64,000 nt of DNA, taken from assembly GCA_963693305.1 (NCBI GenBank), contig OY855903.1, forward strand, positions 54,873,150-54,937,149, written 5' to 3'. The DNA comes from Meandrina meandrites (Eukaryota; Cnidaria; Anthozoa; Scleractinia; Meandrinidae). A program made the position numbers and the translations under genes. This document shows positions 24,101 through 34,900 of this stretch, one piece after another. Position 1 is the first letter of the stretch. Every line of letters begins with the position of its first letter. Under the pieces are notes generated by a model. It ran no database searches, was not told the origin of the DNA, and saw only the letters and a program-made list of their open reading frames with translations.

Positions 24101-25412
24101 GCGCTGCATTTGCAGAAACATGCCGCAAACAAATCAAAGTAAAAAACGAGCAAACTTTGGGCAACGATACTTCACACCAACGATTAAACGACTTATTATC
24201 CAACTGCTCTATCTCACTAGCTTGTTTTTTGTTTTTTGAGTGTGTTGAAATCTCGTACGCGCAATAATTTTTTAGATCCGTAAACGAGTATTTACGCCGG
24301 TTTTTATATTGCGAGTTGCCTGTGCTTGGGTGAGTGAGTTCAGACTTTTCCCAACGTACATTTGCCTGTTAGAAACGAAGGAAATTCATTCACTTCTCTG
24401 CATAAAATTCTGTAAGGTATTTAGCAATGTGTACGATAAAACATGCAGCGTAGTAATCATGCAACCAAACCAAGATGGTTCAAAACTACATTGTAAGCTT
24501 ATTAGACAGCGAGCACCACTTCCTAAATCACAAACCGTGACAATTCTTACACAAATAAACTGCTTAAAAATATGACTTAAACCGGCTCCCAATGAATTTA
24601 CTGAGTTAGTTTTGCCGCTGTGATTTTCTTTGTTGCGGTGTGAGTTCATTTTGTTTAGCCGCGAGTTCACTTTGTTCAGTGCCTTAAGTTGATCTTTTTG
24701 CCTTGAGTGTTTTGAAGTAAATCAAAACAAATTTCTTCGCCTTCATGAAGGTCCTTTTTACATTGAATAACCCTTAGAGTTACTTGATGTGTGCGCCTAC
24801 GTGTGTACGTGCATGAGGAACCCAATAAAGTGCAGCGACATGTACCTATATGGGCAATCGATCGTATACACTTAGAAATAGTGTGGCTACTTATTAATTG
24901 GGAAACAGTGCAAACTCAAGCAGAAAATATTAATAAATAGGAGCTTTTAGGCCTGCCTAAATCTATATATTAAGTAGTCACGTGCAGTGTAAACAAATAT
25001 AAATATATATTGCAGAGCTACTTCAGTGTCCACTAATGATGGGAAATGGCATCGCATATGTACATCTTGGGACAACACTGCAGGCTCATGGGAATTCTAC
25101 AAAGATGGTGACGTAAAAGCACAAGGAGCAGGTTTTCAGACTGGTCACGTGATTCAATCCGGGGAATCATTTTTCCTTGGAATAGAGCAAGATACTCCCG
25201 GAGGTAACTTCGAAGTTGACGAGTCCATTAGAGGAATGATGACCAATGTGAACGTATGGGATCACGGGTTATCGGCAGAAAAAATTGAAAGTTTGTCAAA
25301 GTCCTGTCTGTCAGGGGAGGGGAACGTATTCAAATGGTCGGATTTCATACATGGTCGTAAAGGAAATACAAAGTTTGTAATTCCGTCTCCTTGTAAATCC
25401 CTAAATGGATAG
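21169..25412 (+). CDS. secreted PAN/Apple-pentraxin protein, copy B
   Basis: Three exons, all borders GT/AG with matching phases: 21169-21475 (phase 1 out, donor g|gtaag), 21907-22120 (214 nt, phase 2 out, donor gtaagt), 25016-25412 (397 nt, stop TAG). The product is about 305 residues: an N-terminal hydrophobic signal peptide; a PAN/Apple module (C-x-T-E-H-N-I-P-G-M start, C-D-F-K-C, C-Q-S-F-N-Y, C-E-L-N); and a pentraxin/LamG-type domain (T-Q-F-T-L-C-F-W-M, W-H-R-I-C-T-S-W, Y-K-D-G, G-I-E-Q-D-T-P-G-G, N-V-W-D-H, C-L-S-G-E-G-N). Probably an extracellular carbohydrate- or ligand-binding protein; the role is inferred from domains only. ATG 21169 was chosen because it precedes the signal peptide and aligns with ATG 58359 of copy C. 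Very close to copy C, more distant from copy A. Confidence 0.85.
21543..21628 (+). pseudogene. relic partial PAN exon in intron 1 of copy B
   Basis: Resembles the last 85 nt of exon 1 (aagaagaaaaaccggagc, gagaacggttcctgcataaa, atctacag(c/t)acccag) with frame-breaking changes. The same relic is in intron 1 of copy C (59158-59225), so it predates the B/C duplication. Confidence 0.75.
22705..24965. mobile_element. insertion in intron 2 of copy B absent from copy C
   Basis: Intron 2 is 2.9 kb in B and 1.0 kb in C. Similarity is lost after about 22700 and returns near 24970. The insert begins with GC-rich gcgcgcgaagcgcgc and a Pro/Gly-biased stretch, contains the palindrome TGACAGCTGTCA at about 22957, and has a loose direct repeat (gagct..cttttaggc near 23177 and 24940). 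No reading frame with a recognisable domain; type undetermined. Confidence 0.55.
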
Positions 25413-26890
25413 CGCTCGTGATTTGACGGTTGCTCTTATTTGCTCCATTAACTACTGTAGCAGTTACTAGCATGCTACGTTCAAAGTAAGTGGGCGCCCA
25501 TGCCGGGAAATATCGCTTGAATTTTGAGCGAAGGAAGGTCCCTACTAGCGAACGGTTATAATACATCTTAGCTGAAAATCTTACATGCGTTTGTAGAAAA
25601 CAATTTTCAGTTCTTGGTTTTTAGCAGCGAGCTTGTTGCACACAACAACAAAAATATAATAATATAAAGAAAATGAATAGCCACGAATTTTGTTTTCACA
25701 AGTAACTGCCAACTCCTTATAATTTAAAAGTTTTGAAAGGTACAATATGTAGATGTCTGTTGCACGGCTATATACAATGCCAATCTGTTAGAATTAGAAT
25801 TAATTCGAATTCCATGAAATATATTTATTGCTAGGTCTCTTTCTGGCTGGGCGGGATGCGTATTTAAGATTTTAGCCAATAGCATTGCTCTCACAACTCA
25901 AAAGTTTTGTTTACGTAGGCAAGCTCTGCAGCCGGGATCGACTATCTCTTTCGCGCGACCTTTTCTTTTTCACAGGCTATAACACCCGCTCTTTATGCTC
26001 CCCCAAGTCGGCGAAAGCAGCGGTGTTTAAATAGATAAACTGTATGCTTTGGATTCAAAGTAAAAAAACATTAATTCATCCAAGTGCCACGCAGTACTCT
26101 GAACTTTTGTTCAGAATTTATTTTCCTTTGGATTCAGTTGATCTTTAAGAACGGAGATGCTTCTGGGATTCTTTATGTTTTGCTTACAACATTGTTGACT
26201 GCGATTCTTGATATGAATATTCAGATTAATTAAAATCTGTATTATTATAATTTTAGGTCATCATTGGTTAGCCAATTACGTAAGAGAAAAGCGAAGAATC
26301 GAAGACTAAACAGTTTTTTTCTTGAATCTGACCGACTTCAACATCCACTTAAAACATTGTTTGGCAAAAATATTTGTACTGCTCGCACGGTACACCACAC
26401 AGGCTGAAATACTGATACGAACTTTCTTTTTATCTTTACTTTAAATGATGGTAGTGATTTTGTTTGCTCTTAAAAACGCAAGAGGTGATTTTTATTCAAT
26501 TGTATTTTGTAACGTATGCTAATAACTATAGCAGGAGTTTAATAATAAAATCAGTATAATAAAATGAGAGTAATATAAGCAATGTAATGTTCTGTATAGG
26601 TGTAAGGGCTTTAACAACTTAATATTTGTCGCGAAGTACGTTTTTGATCGTTTTTCATATGTGTGAGAATGTCTTTTTTAGTCGTCGTCGACGACTATCG
26701 TAATTGCATTGTAAGCGGTCAGTGGTTTGTTCTATAAACCAAAAAATGGCAAAATACTTTCGGCAAAAAGATTTCATGAAAGAAGCATTATTTTCGGTAT
26801 ACACAACACCCTCCTTAGAAGCTCAACCCGGTAATAGTCTTGTCGTCATTACCGATGCTTGTTCTCAACAAAACGTTTTATTGCAAGACT
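25413..26890. repeat. downstream unit of copy B, duplicated downstream of copy C
   Basis: Collinear with 61054-61255 plus 62745-63930: shared blocks include gtgggcgcccatg, atgtctgttgca, gctctgcag(c/t)cgggatcgacta, gagatgcttctgggattcttt and aatatttgt. No clear gene. It proves a segmental duplication larger than the gene itself. Confidence 0.8.
26746..26890 (+). other. conserved frame segment of unknown nature (paired with about 63790-63930)
   Basis: Both duplicates keep a frame reading K-E-A-L-F-S-V-Y-x-T-P-S-L-E and later V-I-T-x-A-C-S-Q-Q-x-V-L-L-Q-D. In copy C an early frameshift separates the upstream part. I do not recognise it; it may be a coding relic or the border of an old repeat. 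In copy B the frame runs into the inverted repeat at 26895. Confidence 0.35.
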
Positions 26891-26894
26891 TCTC

Positions 26895-27107
26895 ATCCTC
26901 GGAGACCCAGGGGCAGTTGGTCGGGGCGAAACGAAGTAAACCGGACAGAAATCGCAGCGGCGAAAGTTGTCAAGAAAAGTGGCAAGAGCCCCTAGGAAAC
27001 GAGTCTATCAAGAGCATTTCCAAACGGCTTGGCAAATGCTGGCTCCTGATTGAGCAGAAAAAATCCTTTGTGTTATTCTGCTCAATCGGCGAACAGTAAC
27101 TTCAGAG
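26895..27107. repeat. left member of an inverted repeat pair enclosing 12.6 kb
   Basis: About 210 bp, starting tcggagacccagg and ending acttcagag, matching 39314-39525 in reverse orientation with roughly 85-90 percent identity by eye. It encloses all nested elements from the LINE to the fold-back MITE. Whether these are TIRs of one large element or two independent insertions of one MITE is open. Confidence 0.7.
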
Positions 27108-27117
27108 TTTCCTATTA

Positions 27118-27354
27118 GATCACGACTCATATAACTTAAGAAAACGGGAATTTGTTATACCACGATTCTCCTCGGTAACTTACGGAAAACACTCACTTCG
27201 TTACCTAGGGCCCAAACTGTGGAACGATCTTGCTTATAGAATTAGAAATGCCCCCTCTCTAAGACAATTTAAGAACATTATACGCAATCAGGACCTCACT
27301 GCCCTAGCTGCAAATGTTAGTGACTGTCGAGGCTGCAACTTATGCCAAGAATGA
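27118..27354 (+). pseudogene. 5'-truncated LINE ORF2 C-terminus
   Basis: An open stretch of 78 codons ending at TGA 27352-27354 with the typical C-terminal signature of non-LTR reverse transcriptase ORF2: Y-N-L-R, then P-R-F-S-S, T-Y-G-K-H-S, Y-L-G-P-K-L-W-N and L-R-Q-F-K. It ends C-R-G-C-N-L-C. Upstream is the unrelated inverted repeat, as expected of a 5'-truncated copy. The 3' untranslated region holds an 84-bp tandem duplication (27355-27535). Clade CR1/RTE-like, not resolved. Confidence 0.75.
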
Positions 27355-27710
27355 CTGGCCGTTTATAGATAATGTTTACAAATGATTTGACTAATTTTAA
27401 TATTTTTAATGTAGTTTTGAGATACACAATTTTTAACATATTTGGCCGTTTATAGATAATTTTTTACAAATGATTTACATAATTTTAATATTTTTAATGT
27501 AGTTTAGGATACACAATTTTAATATATTTGTAGCTTTTAGTTAAAGGAGAAGGTCACTCCAGAAATCGTATTTTTTTTGTTATCACCAATAAAAAGTTCA
27601 CATAAAGGTTAGCTTCTCACCGAAGTTTCATCGTCTGAAGTTCATGTTATCCTAATGAAATTCGTCTTCAAAGAAGCCCAAAATTCGGCATCGCGAGCCG
27701 CCATTTTGAA

Positions 27711-27971
27711 ATGAAACTGAGCAGCCTGGCCGCGTTCGTGACGTCATTCCGTCCGAGCGATTTTGTGCGGCTGCCAAGCTTGTTTATAATTTGCATGCAC
27801 GAGGTGATGGCTGCTCTAGGACCGTATCGTTTCGAGCCAAAGCGTGCTCATAATCCCGACAATAGCGACAGTGACGACGAAGAACCAAACGATCGGTTAG
27901 GAGAAACATTCTGGTGCACTTGTGAGCGATGTGAAGTCATGGCGACCCAAAAAGAATGTGTTTGTTGCTGA
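27711..27971 (+). pseudogene. TIR-borne copy of the first P2X7-ballast-like exon
   Basis: Identical 86-codon frame to 38030-38290 on the other strand, because the exon lies wholly inside the TIR. On this side the exons that would continue the domain are absent, so it is a passenger copy. Confidence 0.7.
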
Positions 27972-28329
27972 GAAGAGCGAAAGTCAGAAACCAAGATGGA
28001 AGGTATAATTTGTTTATCAATGGTCGAGTTGTTAAAAAAGGAAATGTATTTTTAATTGTAAACTGCTTTAATACTGAAAGGCGGTTTAAAATAAAGCTAC
28101 AAAGCTGATTGTGTCTGTTATTTATTATTTCAATTACTGCTTGGCGATGTGACACGAAGGAATTTCTTGTATCACTGAAAATAATGAGTACTTTTCGATG
28201 GTGTGTTTAAATTGAGCGGTGCTAGGAACTGCGATCGTAGGTTTCCACTACTGCAACAGATCGCCTTTACCTTCACCGATGCAGAATCGGTAAGAATGTT
28301 TTACAATTAAAGTAATGACTAGTTTAGGA

Positions 28330-28688
28330 GTTTGTAAACTGACTAGTGCAACCATGGCCAAGAAGTACCATCCGAAAGCCCAGCATTATTCCTACAACAG
28401 GATGAGGTGCCGCACCCAGCTTGCAGTTATCGACAACAACTGGAATCAGGGGAGGAGCGATTCGAGTGTGCCTACCCTAAGTTTCAGAAAAAGTGGGTTG
28501 CAAAACCAATCTATGAATAGAAGTCTTACCAATTTGTCAAAGATCTTATGAGGGACACAGTTTTTCTCAAGCAAGGTGTCATTAATATAGCTCCCCTTCA
28601 AACACCAGTGCTGCCTGCAAATATTGCCCCAGCTCCCCGTGGGAACAAAAAAGAAATTATTGAGCAACGCACGTCTAGGTTTCATTAA
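28330..28688 (+). pseudogene. relic transposase-like C-terminus
   Basis: Segments of conserved character: C-R-T-Q-L-A-V-I-D-N-N, then after one frameshift (around 28455) F-x-C-A-Y-P-K-F-Q-K-K-W-V and, beyond an in-frame TAG at 28518-28520, K-S-Y-Q-F-V-K-D-L-M-R-D, ending at TAA 28686-28688. This layout is typical of transposon-encoded proteins found with P2X7-ballast domains in cnidarians, from memory. Decayed and not functional. Confidence 0.5.
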
Positions 28689-29911
28689 GCTTTTTACACG
28701 TGAAAGTGCTAATGAAGACATTTTAAACCTAAACCACTTTTTAACCTGGTAATTTAAGTGATGCTGAAAGAAGGGGATTTTCATCCAGTCTTCAAAGAAT
28801 TAAATGATTAGAAGGATTGACTCCATTGGGATAAATAATGGATTATGTAACCTTGTCCTTGGCATAAAGTTTGTGGAATTGTCATTGTGATACAGTCTGT
28901 TTTTTCTCTGGGGGAGGGGGGCGAAAGTCCCAAGACAGAAGGGAGGATTTTTTTTATTTAATGTTCTCTTTTTAAAAGGGACTAAAGTAATGACAGTGAG
29001 GCATCCTTTTAAGACGTTCATGTTTGAAAGCATTTCTAGATTTGTGGACATCTTGATCTCTTGTTCCTGAATTATAGCTATGGCAACTTTGCATTGTTTA
29101 TAATAACAAGACAACAATGTGGTTTTACCTTGATGTGTCTATTCTGTTCAAAAGACTCTCAATTTTAGCCCACTGAGTTCAAAGCAGTTGTGAAGTATTC
29201 AACAACAAAAAGAGTTTTAATACTCTGTTGCTCTAAGCCATCAGTGTGAAATTTTTCCTGATGTAATGCACTAGAAGTGAAAAGTACTATAACAGGTTCT
29301 GGAAATTTCAAGACTATTAGTTTTAATTTTGGGTAAAAGATCATGCAAACAACTTATTTGCAATGAGAATGTAGTTTCACACTCATGTTGGAGCAGAGAA
29401 TATTACAATAAAATAATTATAATGATCGTATACATAAAAGACAAATAATCAGCATATGAAAGAGATTAAAGCAAGTTAAATCACTTTTCTTAAGGTTTGG
29501 TATGTTATCCACAGATAAATCAAGTGACTATTTAGTAAATAGGGTTGATGACCACTGGAGGGGCCTATCCATCCCTTATGCAAGTTGGGCCTAATGAAAA
29601 AAATGACCCTATTTAACCAGCCTTGTTGTTAAAATTATTTTGATGGGTTCAGTAAAATACAGTGTTTATTTGTAGATTTACTTTTTACACCATTCACACA
29701 CTTGTGATAGAAGAGGAAACACTTTAGACCCACACTGTGAACTGCAACCCCTACACCAGCTTGAGTATTGTGAAATTACACACCATCATGCATTTACAAT
29801 TTTTTTTAAAGTTTCACAAGGTATGTTTTCAATGCTTCATGGGTCTGCATACATGTTCAACACTTGAGTTGGAGCCACGTTTGCAGCTCTTCCAAAAAGA
29901 ATAAAAAAAAA

Positions 29912-30071
29912 TTATTCAAAAAATGCCAAGTCTAACTCTGTGATTGTGGCCTCCTTAAATCTAGTGTAATTTCCTTCAGCCTCTGGAAACTGTTTTCTAA
30001 TGGCCACGACAACACAGGCTGGAATCACCTTCCTTCTCTTCCTACCCAGGTTTCGATACACTGACGGTAAG
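29912..30071 (-). pseudogene. P2X7-ballast-like gene, 3' part of the interrupted exon
   Basis: Minus-strand continuation of the exon that begins at 37346 after a ctccag acceptor and is cut by the gypsy element (37326 joins 30071). It carries the ballast-domain signature A-Y-R-Q-C, W, then V-I-P-A-C-V-V and I-R-K-Q-F-P-E-A-E-G, ending at TAA 29912-29914. A frame shift near 30020 lies between the A-Y-R and V-I-P parts. The ballast domain is the cysteine-rich cytoplasmic domain known from vertebrate P2X7 receptors and seen in many transposon proteins. Confidence 0.7.
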
Positions 30072-30252
30072 TGTTAGGAGACAGTTTAACCGGAAGTGTA
30101 AAGCCATGAGATGTAACGGAAGTGCGTGACATCCGGGATAATTGTACACGAGGGAAGAACGTTCGAGAAACGTAGTGAAATCATGTATGAGTTGAGCGAC
30201 TAAATCCAATGTTTTTGAAGTGCTATTGTGGTGTTGTGGAACCCGGGTAACA
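30072..30252 (+). repeat. 5' LTR of the gypsy element
   Basis: 181 bp, TG...CA ends with the terminal inverted pentamer TGTTA/TAACA. One mismatch (C versus A, in gactaaat(c/a)caatg) to the 3' LTR. Confidence 0.95.
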
Positions 30253-30254
30253 AT

Positions 30255-30273
30255 TTGGCGACCCCGCCAGGAC
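30255..30273 (+). promoter_or_regulatory. primer-binding-site region
   Basis: TTTGGCGACCCCGCCAGGA directly after the 5' LTR, where the tRNA primer pairs. TTGGCGACC-type sites are typical of metazoan Ty3/gypsy elements; the tRNA was not identified. A 5-bp inverted repeat (TGGCG/CGCCA) lies in the site. Confidence 0.7.
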
Positions 30274-30586
30274 GAATTACGGATCCCAAGCTTAAAGGAG
30301 AATTTCTGGCGTTGTGGGAAGCAAAATACGTGGATTTTGAGCGAGGAATATTCAAGCGAGCAGATCGACACGACCGTGCAGACCACGTGGAATGGTGCAA
30401 GCTGGTGAAAGGGATTTGTAGTCAGATGCCAACGGTAAGAGTACAACAGTTGAGTCACAGTGGTAGATAAACTATCCCCGTCGATAAAAGTCGATTAGAC
30501 TGCCGTGTTTTGTTTGTGTATTTAGCGCTTGGAAACAGATGTTTGTGTTTTGAAAATCGCTGAACCGCACGACGCGTTTTGATATC

Positions 30587-31957
30587 ATGGAGCAATTGCA
30601 ACTGCAAGTTGAAGCGCGATTATTCGACCAAGATGAGGGCAAGCTAGCCGAAATGATGGAAATATTAGGAATCGAGGACGACGTAGCGGGGAAAACCAAA
30701 ATGCAGCTGATCAAAATTATCAGGAAAGAAATAGATGGTAAAATGGAGAGTGATGAAAAGGCTGCATATGCATGTCTCGAACAGCTACTCGCATACGTAA
30801 AAGGAACTGTACCTCCTCTCGAACAGGCGGCTGGGTCGACTGAAGAAACAGAAAAGAAACCAGTAGCTGAAGGGGCAAAGAACAAAAAGATGGGTTCTGG
30901 GGAAGAGACAAACAAAGAACAAGTTGAACAAGACACAGGGAATATTTTGAGCCAACTGGTGGGGACAAAGGCCGCCCCATCCTTGCTGCGCAGAGAGTAT
31001 AAACTTTCGGGACAGATTGGCGAGCCGGGACAGACAGAAAAGCTGACTTTTGTGTCCTTAATGCATCAAATAGACTCGGGTCTTAAACGTGGTTATAAAG
31101 AAAGCGAAATTGTGGATGCAGTTATTCGTGCGATATCACCCCATAGTAGTCTTAGAAGTTACGTGGAGACATTAAATGACCTCTCCCTGGCCAAATTACG
31201 GCGAATTCTGCGTGTTCACTACCGGGAGAAAGCGGCGTCGGAGGTTTACCAACAGCTGGCAACCGTGTGCCAACAAAGCAATGAGTCCCCACAACAATTC
31301 TTACTCCGTGCGCTGGACCTGCGTAACAAGGTAAATTTTGCCAGTCAGGAGTCAGATTGTGAGTTTAATTATGGCCTGTCCCTTATTCAGAAGACATTTG
31401 TAAAATCCTTTGAAACTGGGCTTCGTGATGACATTCTAGCATTGAATTTGAGAGCGACCCTTCGCACCCAAGGGCTCACTGACGAGGAACTTATGAAACA
31501 AGTTAATGAACTAGCCTCACAGCAAGCCGAGAGAAACACGAAATTGGCAACAGAGCGCCAAAAAGTGACCAAAGTGAATGCCTGTGAAATCCCGAAGGTT
31601 GAAGGTGAACAGAAGACCAGAAGCCCAAGCGCAGATGGGAGCCAACAGATCCTTTCTGAAATTCGGCAGATGAAATCAGAGATTAATGAGCTCAAAGGAA
31701 GAGTTAATGCCCGAGGTGGTCAAGCAGCAAAACCCGACTGGGGTCGATCCCCCTTTAGAAGCAGAGGCAGTGGTTACCAGCCAAGATATCCCAGTTGGGG
31801 CTGTCAGAGTTGTAAGGAACATGGAAGAGGAGAGGAATGTGACCATTGCTTTGCTTGTGGTAGCCCTGGACATGTAGCTCGTGAGTGCATTAGAAGTAGG
31901 AATAGGGGTAGTCGCCAGGGAAACGGCCAGCGACTATCCCGGCGGGACACGGAATAG
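30587..31957 (+). CDS. gag: Gag-like protein with CCHC zinc knuckle
   Basis: 456 codons from ATG 30587. The N-terminal 120 residues are acidic and helical. The middle is a retrotransposon Gag capsid region ([19 protein letters not shown]). The C-terminus is basic, with a zinc knuckle C-x2-C-x4-H-x4-C in [15 protein letters not shown] second cysteine cluster, C-Q-S-C, precedes it. Gag forms the particle and binds element RNA. It ends at TAG 31955-31957, just after a -1 frameshift signal, so Pol is presumably made as a Gag-Pol fusion. No upstream ATG competes in the leader frame. Confidence 0.9.
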   Translation: MEQLQLQVEARLFDQDEGKLAEMMEILGIEDDVAGKTKMQLIKIIRKEIDGKMESDEKAAYACLEQLLAYVKGTVPPLEQAAGSTEETEKKPVAEGAKNKKMGSGEETNKEQVEQDTGNILSQLVGTKAAPSLLRREYKLSGQIGEPGQTEKLTFVSLMHQIDSGLKRGYKESEIVDAVIRAISPHSSLRSYVETLNDLSLAKLRRILRVHYREKAASEVYQQLATVCQQSNESPQQFLLRALDLRNKVNFASQESDCEFNYGLSLIQKTFVKSFETGLRDDILALNLRATLRTQGLTDEELMKQVNELASQQAERNTKLATERQKVTKVNACEIPKVEGEQKTRSPSADGSQQILSEIRQMKSEINELKGRVNARGGQAAKPDWGRSPFRSRGSGYQPRYPSWGCQSCKEHGRGEECDHCFACGSPGHVARECIRSRNRGSRQGNGQRLSRRDTE

Positions 31958-31960
31958 TCG
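31918..31960 (+). promoter_or_regulatory. programmed -1 ribosomal frameshift signal between gag and pol
   Basis: Slippery heptamer G-GGA-AAC at 31918-31924, in the correct phase with gag codons GGA and AAC, then a 6-nt spacer (31925-31930), then a stem: cgactatcc at 31931-31939 pairs with ggaatagtcg at 31951-31960 (9 bp with one bulged A). The gag stop codon sits in the 3' arm. The -1 frame from 31924 runs open into pol. GGGAAAC is a known functional slippery sequence (visna virus). Confidence 0.8.
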
Positions 31961-34900
31961 ACAGTAATAGCTACGAGTCCCATCGATGTAATGGCTGTGG
32001 CCAAGTTCAGTCAGAGAGAGTAAAGTTTTTGCAATGTTCAAAATGTAAGGCCGTGAAATACTGTAGTCGGGCTTGCCAAAAGAAACACTGGCCAGACCAC
32101 AAAGTGTTATGCACTGCAATTTCACACCTTGCCAACAAGGTAGAACCAAAGGAACTGGACCCTAACAATCACACCTTTGTGAGTCATCTGACACCACAGC
32201 AGCAAGCCACAGTAGTGGGATTGGTGGGGAAAAGATGCACTGTTAAGGGAGAGATTAATCGTCATTCAGTAGATGTACTGTGGGACACAGGGGCCCAGGT
32301 TTCGATTATATCTAACGAATTCTTAAAGAGGAATTTCCCTGATGCTGTTGCTAGGGACATCTCGGAGCTACTTAACACTAAACTGAACTTGACTGCTGCC
32401 AATGGTAGCGAGATGCCATACATAGGATGGGTTGAGCTGAATTTTAGACTGTCGTCATGCAACAATGATTTGAAAGTTCCATTTCTTGTTACGGAACAAT
32501 ATTTGGATTCACCGTTGATTGGCTTTAATGTTATTGAGGAGATTATTAAAGATAGCAATGAGGATGTTGCGTTGTCCCAAGCTGTCACTGCCAGCTTCAT
32601 TGATCTTGACAGCCAAACTGCCTCAGTATTTGTGAATTTTATCGAGAACCTTAATCAAGGGGAACTTTGCTTTATTAAGACCAGCAAGCGTGACATCACC
32701 ATACCACCTAAGCAGGGCCAAAGGGTCACCTGCAGAGCGAATACAGGACCTGTGGGAAGACCTACGCCAGTACTTTTTGAACCGGATGAGACCAACCCAT
32801 GGCCTAGTGGTTTGGAGGTTTCAGAGACTTTGCTGACTGTAAAGAAAGGAAAATCAAGTCAAATAGACATTGACATCACCAACAACACCAACCATGACAT
32901 AGTACTTCGGGGACGAACTTTACTCGGCCGACTACAACTTGTTCAGTCTGTGACACCAGTTGAAGTTAAACTAAAAGAGTCTGAGAGTAACGACAATGGC
33001 ACCCTAGAGGAGGTCCAAGAATCAGTGACTACAGAGCCTGCCCAGTGTCTTGATGAGAAGACAGAAATCCCCACACATATCAAGGACATACACCTGGAAG
33101 GCCTGACACCTGCTCAAAAACAGATGGCTTTAAAGTTACTAGCTGAAGAAGCTGACTCCTTTGCTAAAGATGATAATGATGTTGGATGTATCCCTGACCT
33201 TGAACTTGATCTAGATTTAGAGGACCAGACACCTGTACAGAAGAATTATATAGCAGTACCCAAACCACTTTACCCGGAGGTGAAAGCCCACATTGAAGAT
33301 TTGTTAAACCGGAATTTTATCAAGAGATCATCGTCACCATACAGCTCTCCGGTCGTCTGTGTGAGAAAAAAAGACCAAAGCTTACGGCTGTGTGTGGATT
33401 TTAGAGCACTGAACAAGAAGACACGACCTGACCGACACCCAATACCCCGAATACAAGAAACGCTAGATAATCTTGGAGGCAACGCATGGTTTTCCGTCCT
33501 TGACCAGGGCAAAGCCTATCATCAAGGGTTCATGAGTCCAAACAGCCAACCTTTGACAGCTTTTATCACCCCATGGGGCCTCTATGAATGGGTTCGGATA
33601 CCATTCGGTCTCTCACGAGCACCTGGGGCCTTTCAACGTTTCATGGAGAACTGTCTGGGAAACTTAAGAGACACTGTCTGTGTACCCTACCTGGATGACA
33701 TTATTATATTTAGTGACACATTTGAGGAACACCTTGAACACACACGCAAGGTCCTTCGAAGATTGCGAGAACATGGAGTCAAACTGAAACCTCGGAAGTG
33801 TGAATTGTTTAGGAGAAAGGTTAAATTTCTTGGGCGTGTTGTATCGGAAGAGGGTTACACGCTGGATCCATCCAGTATCAAACCAGTCCTTGCCCTCAAA
33901 GACTCTCCTCCAAAGACAGTAAATGAAGTGCGCAAACTTATGGGTTTCCTGAACTATTACCGCCGATATGTTAAGAACTTTTCAATAATCGCCAAGCCTA
34001 TTTATGATATGGTGAAGACTCTGGGTCAACCACTGCAGGGAGCTAAGCAGGATAAAACCAAGAGGAGCCATAGTAACAATGGCCAGCTACCGGCAAAACA
34101 CCCAGTGGAGTGGACAGACATTCATCAATCGGCTCTGGAGACACTGATTACCTCGATCACTAGTGTTCCAGTTATGGCCTACCCAGACTTTCAGAAACCC
34201 TTTGTCCTTCATACTGATGCTTCAAAGGACGGATTAGGTGCCGTTTTATACCAGTATCAGAATGACATTCTCCGTGTTGTAGCATATGGATCCCGCAGCC
34301 TAACTCCAGCCGAAAAGAATTACCACCTCCATTCTGGGAAGTTGGAGTTTCTAGCGCTCAAGTGGGCCATTTGCGATCAGTTTCGAGACTATCTCTATTA
34401 CACACCAAGTTTTAAAGTGTACACTGATAATAATCCACTCACCTATGTCTTATCCTCTGCAAAACTAAACGCCACTGGTTTGCGCTGGGTTGGGGAGTTG
34501 GCCGATTTCAATTTCACTATCCACTATCGTCCCGGAAAAACCAACATTGATGCTGATACCTTATCTCGAATGCCCCTTGATGACACGGCCCACATGGAAA
34601 CATACACAGAAATAGTACCACAGGATGTGCTCCAGACTGTTGCGTGTTCAGCAAAATACCAAGACCAAGGCCAAGTGAACTGGGTGTCGGCCCTAACCGG
34701 AGACCAAGCTGCCCTACCAAGTGACCCAGTTGGGGCACATCAACCCATAGTACCAACAATTGACATAAAGCATGCACAAGCCACTGACCAGGTTGTTCGT
34801 CGGGTGAGTGATTTGATTCAGCGTGGCCAACGACCAACAACAGGGGAGAGGAAACGGGAGTTAAGCGAGACCCAACTTCTACTGCATGAATGGGATAGCC

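Noticed and set aside
30042..30458. Minus-strand frames across the LTR and gag leader
   Set aside because: They cross LTR, PBS and leader and have no domain; shadows of the retrotransposon.
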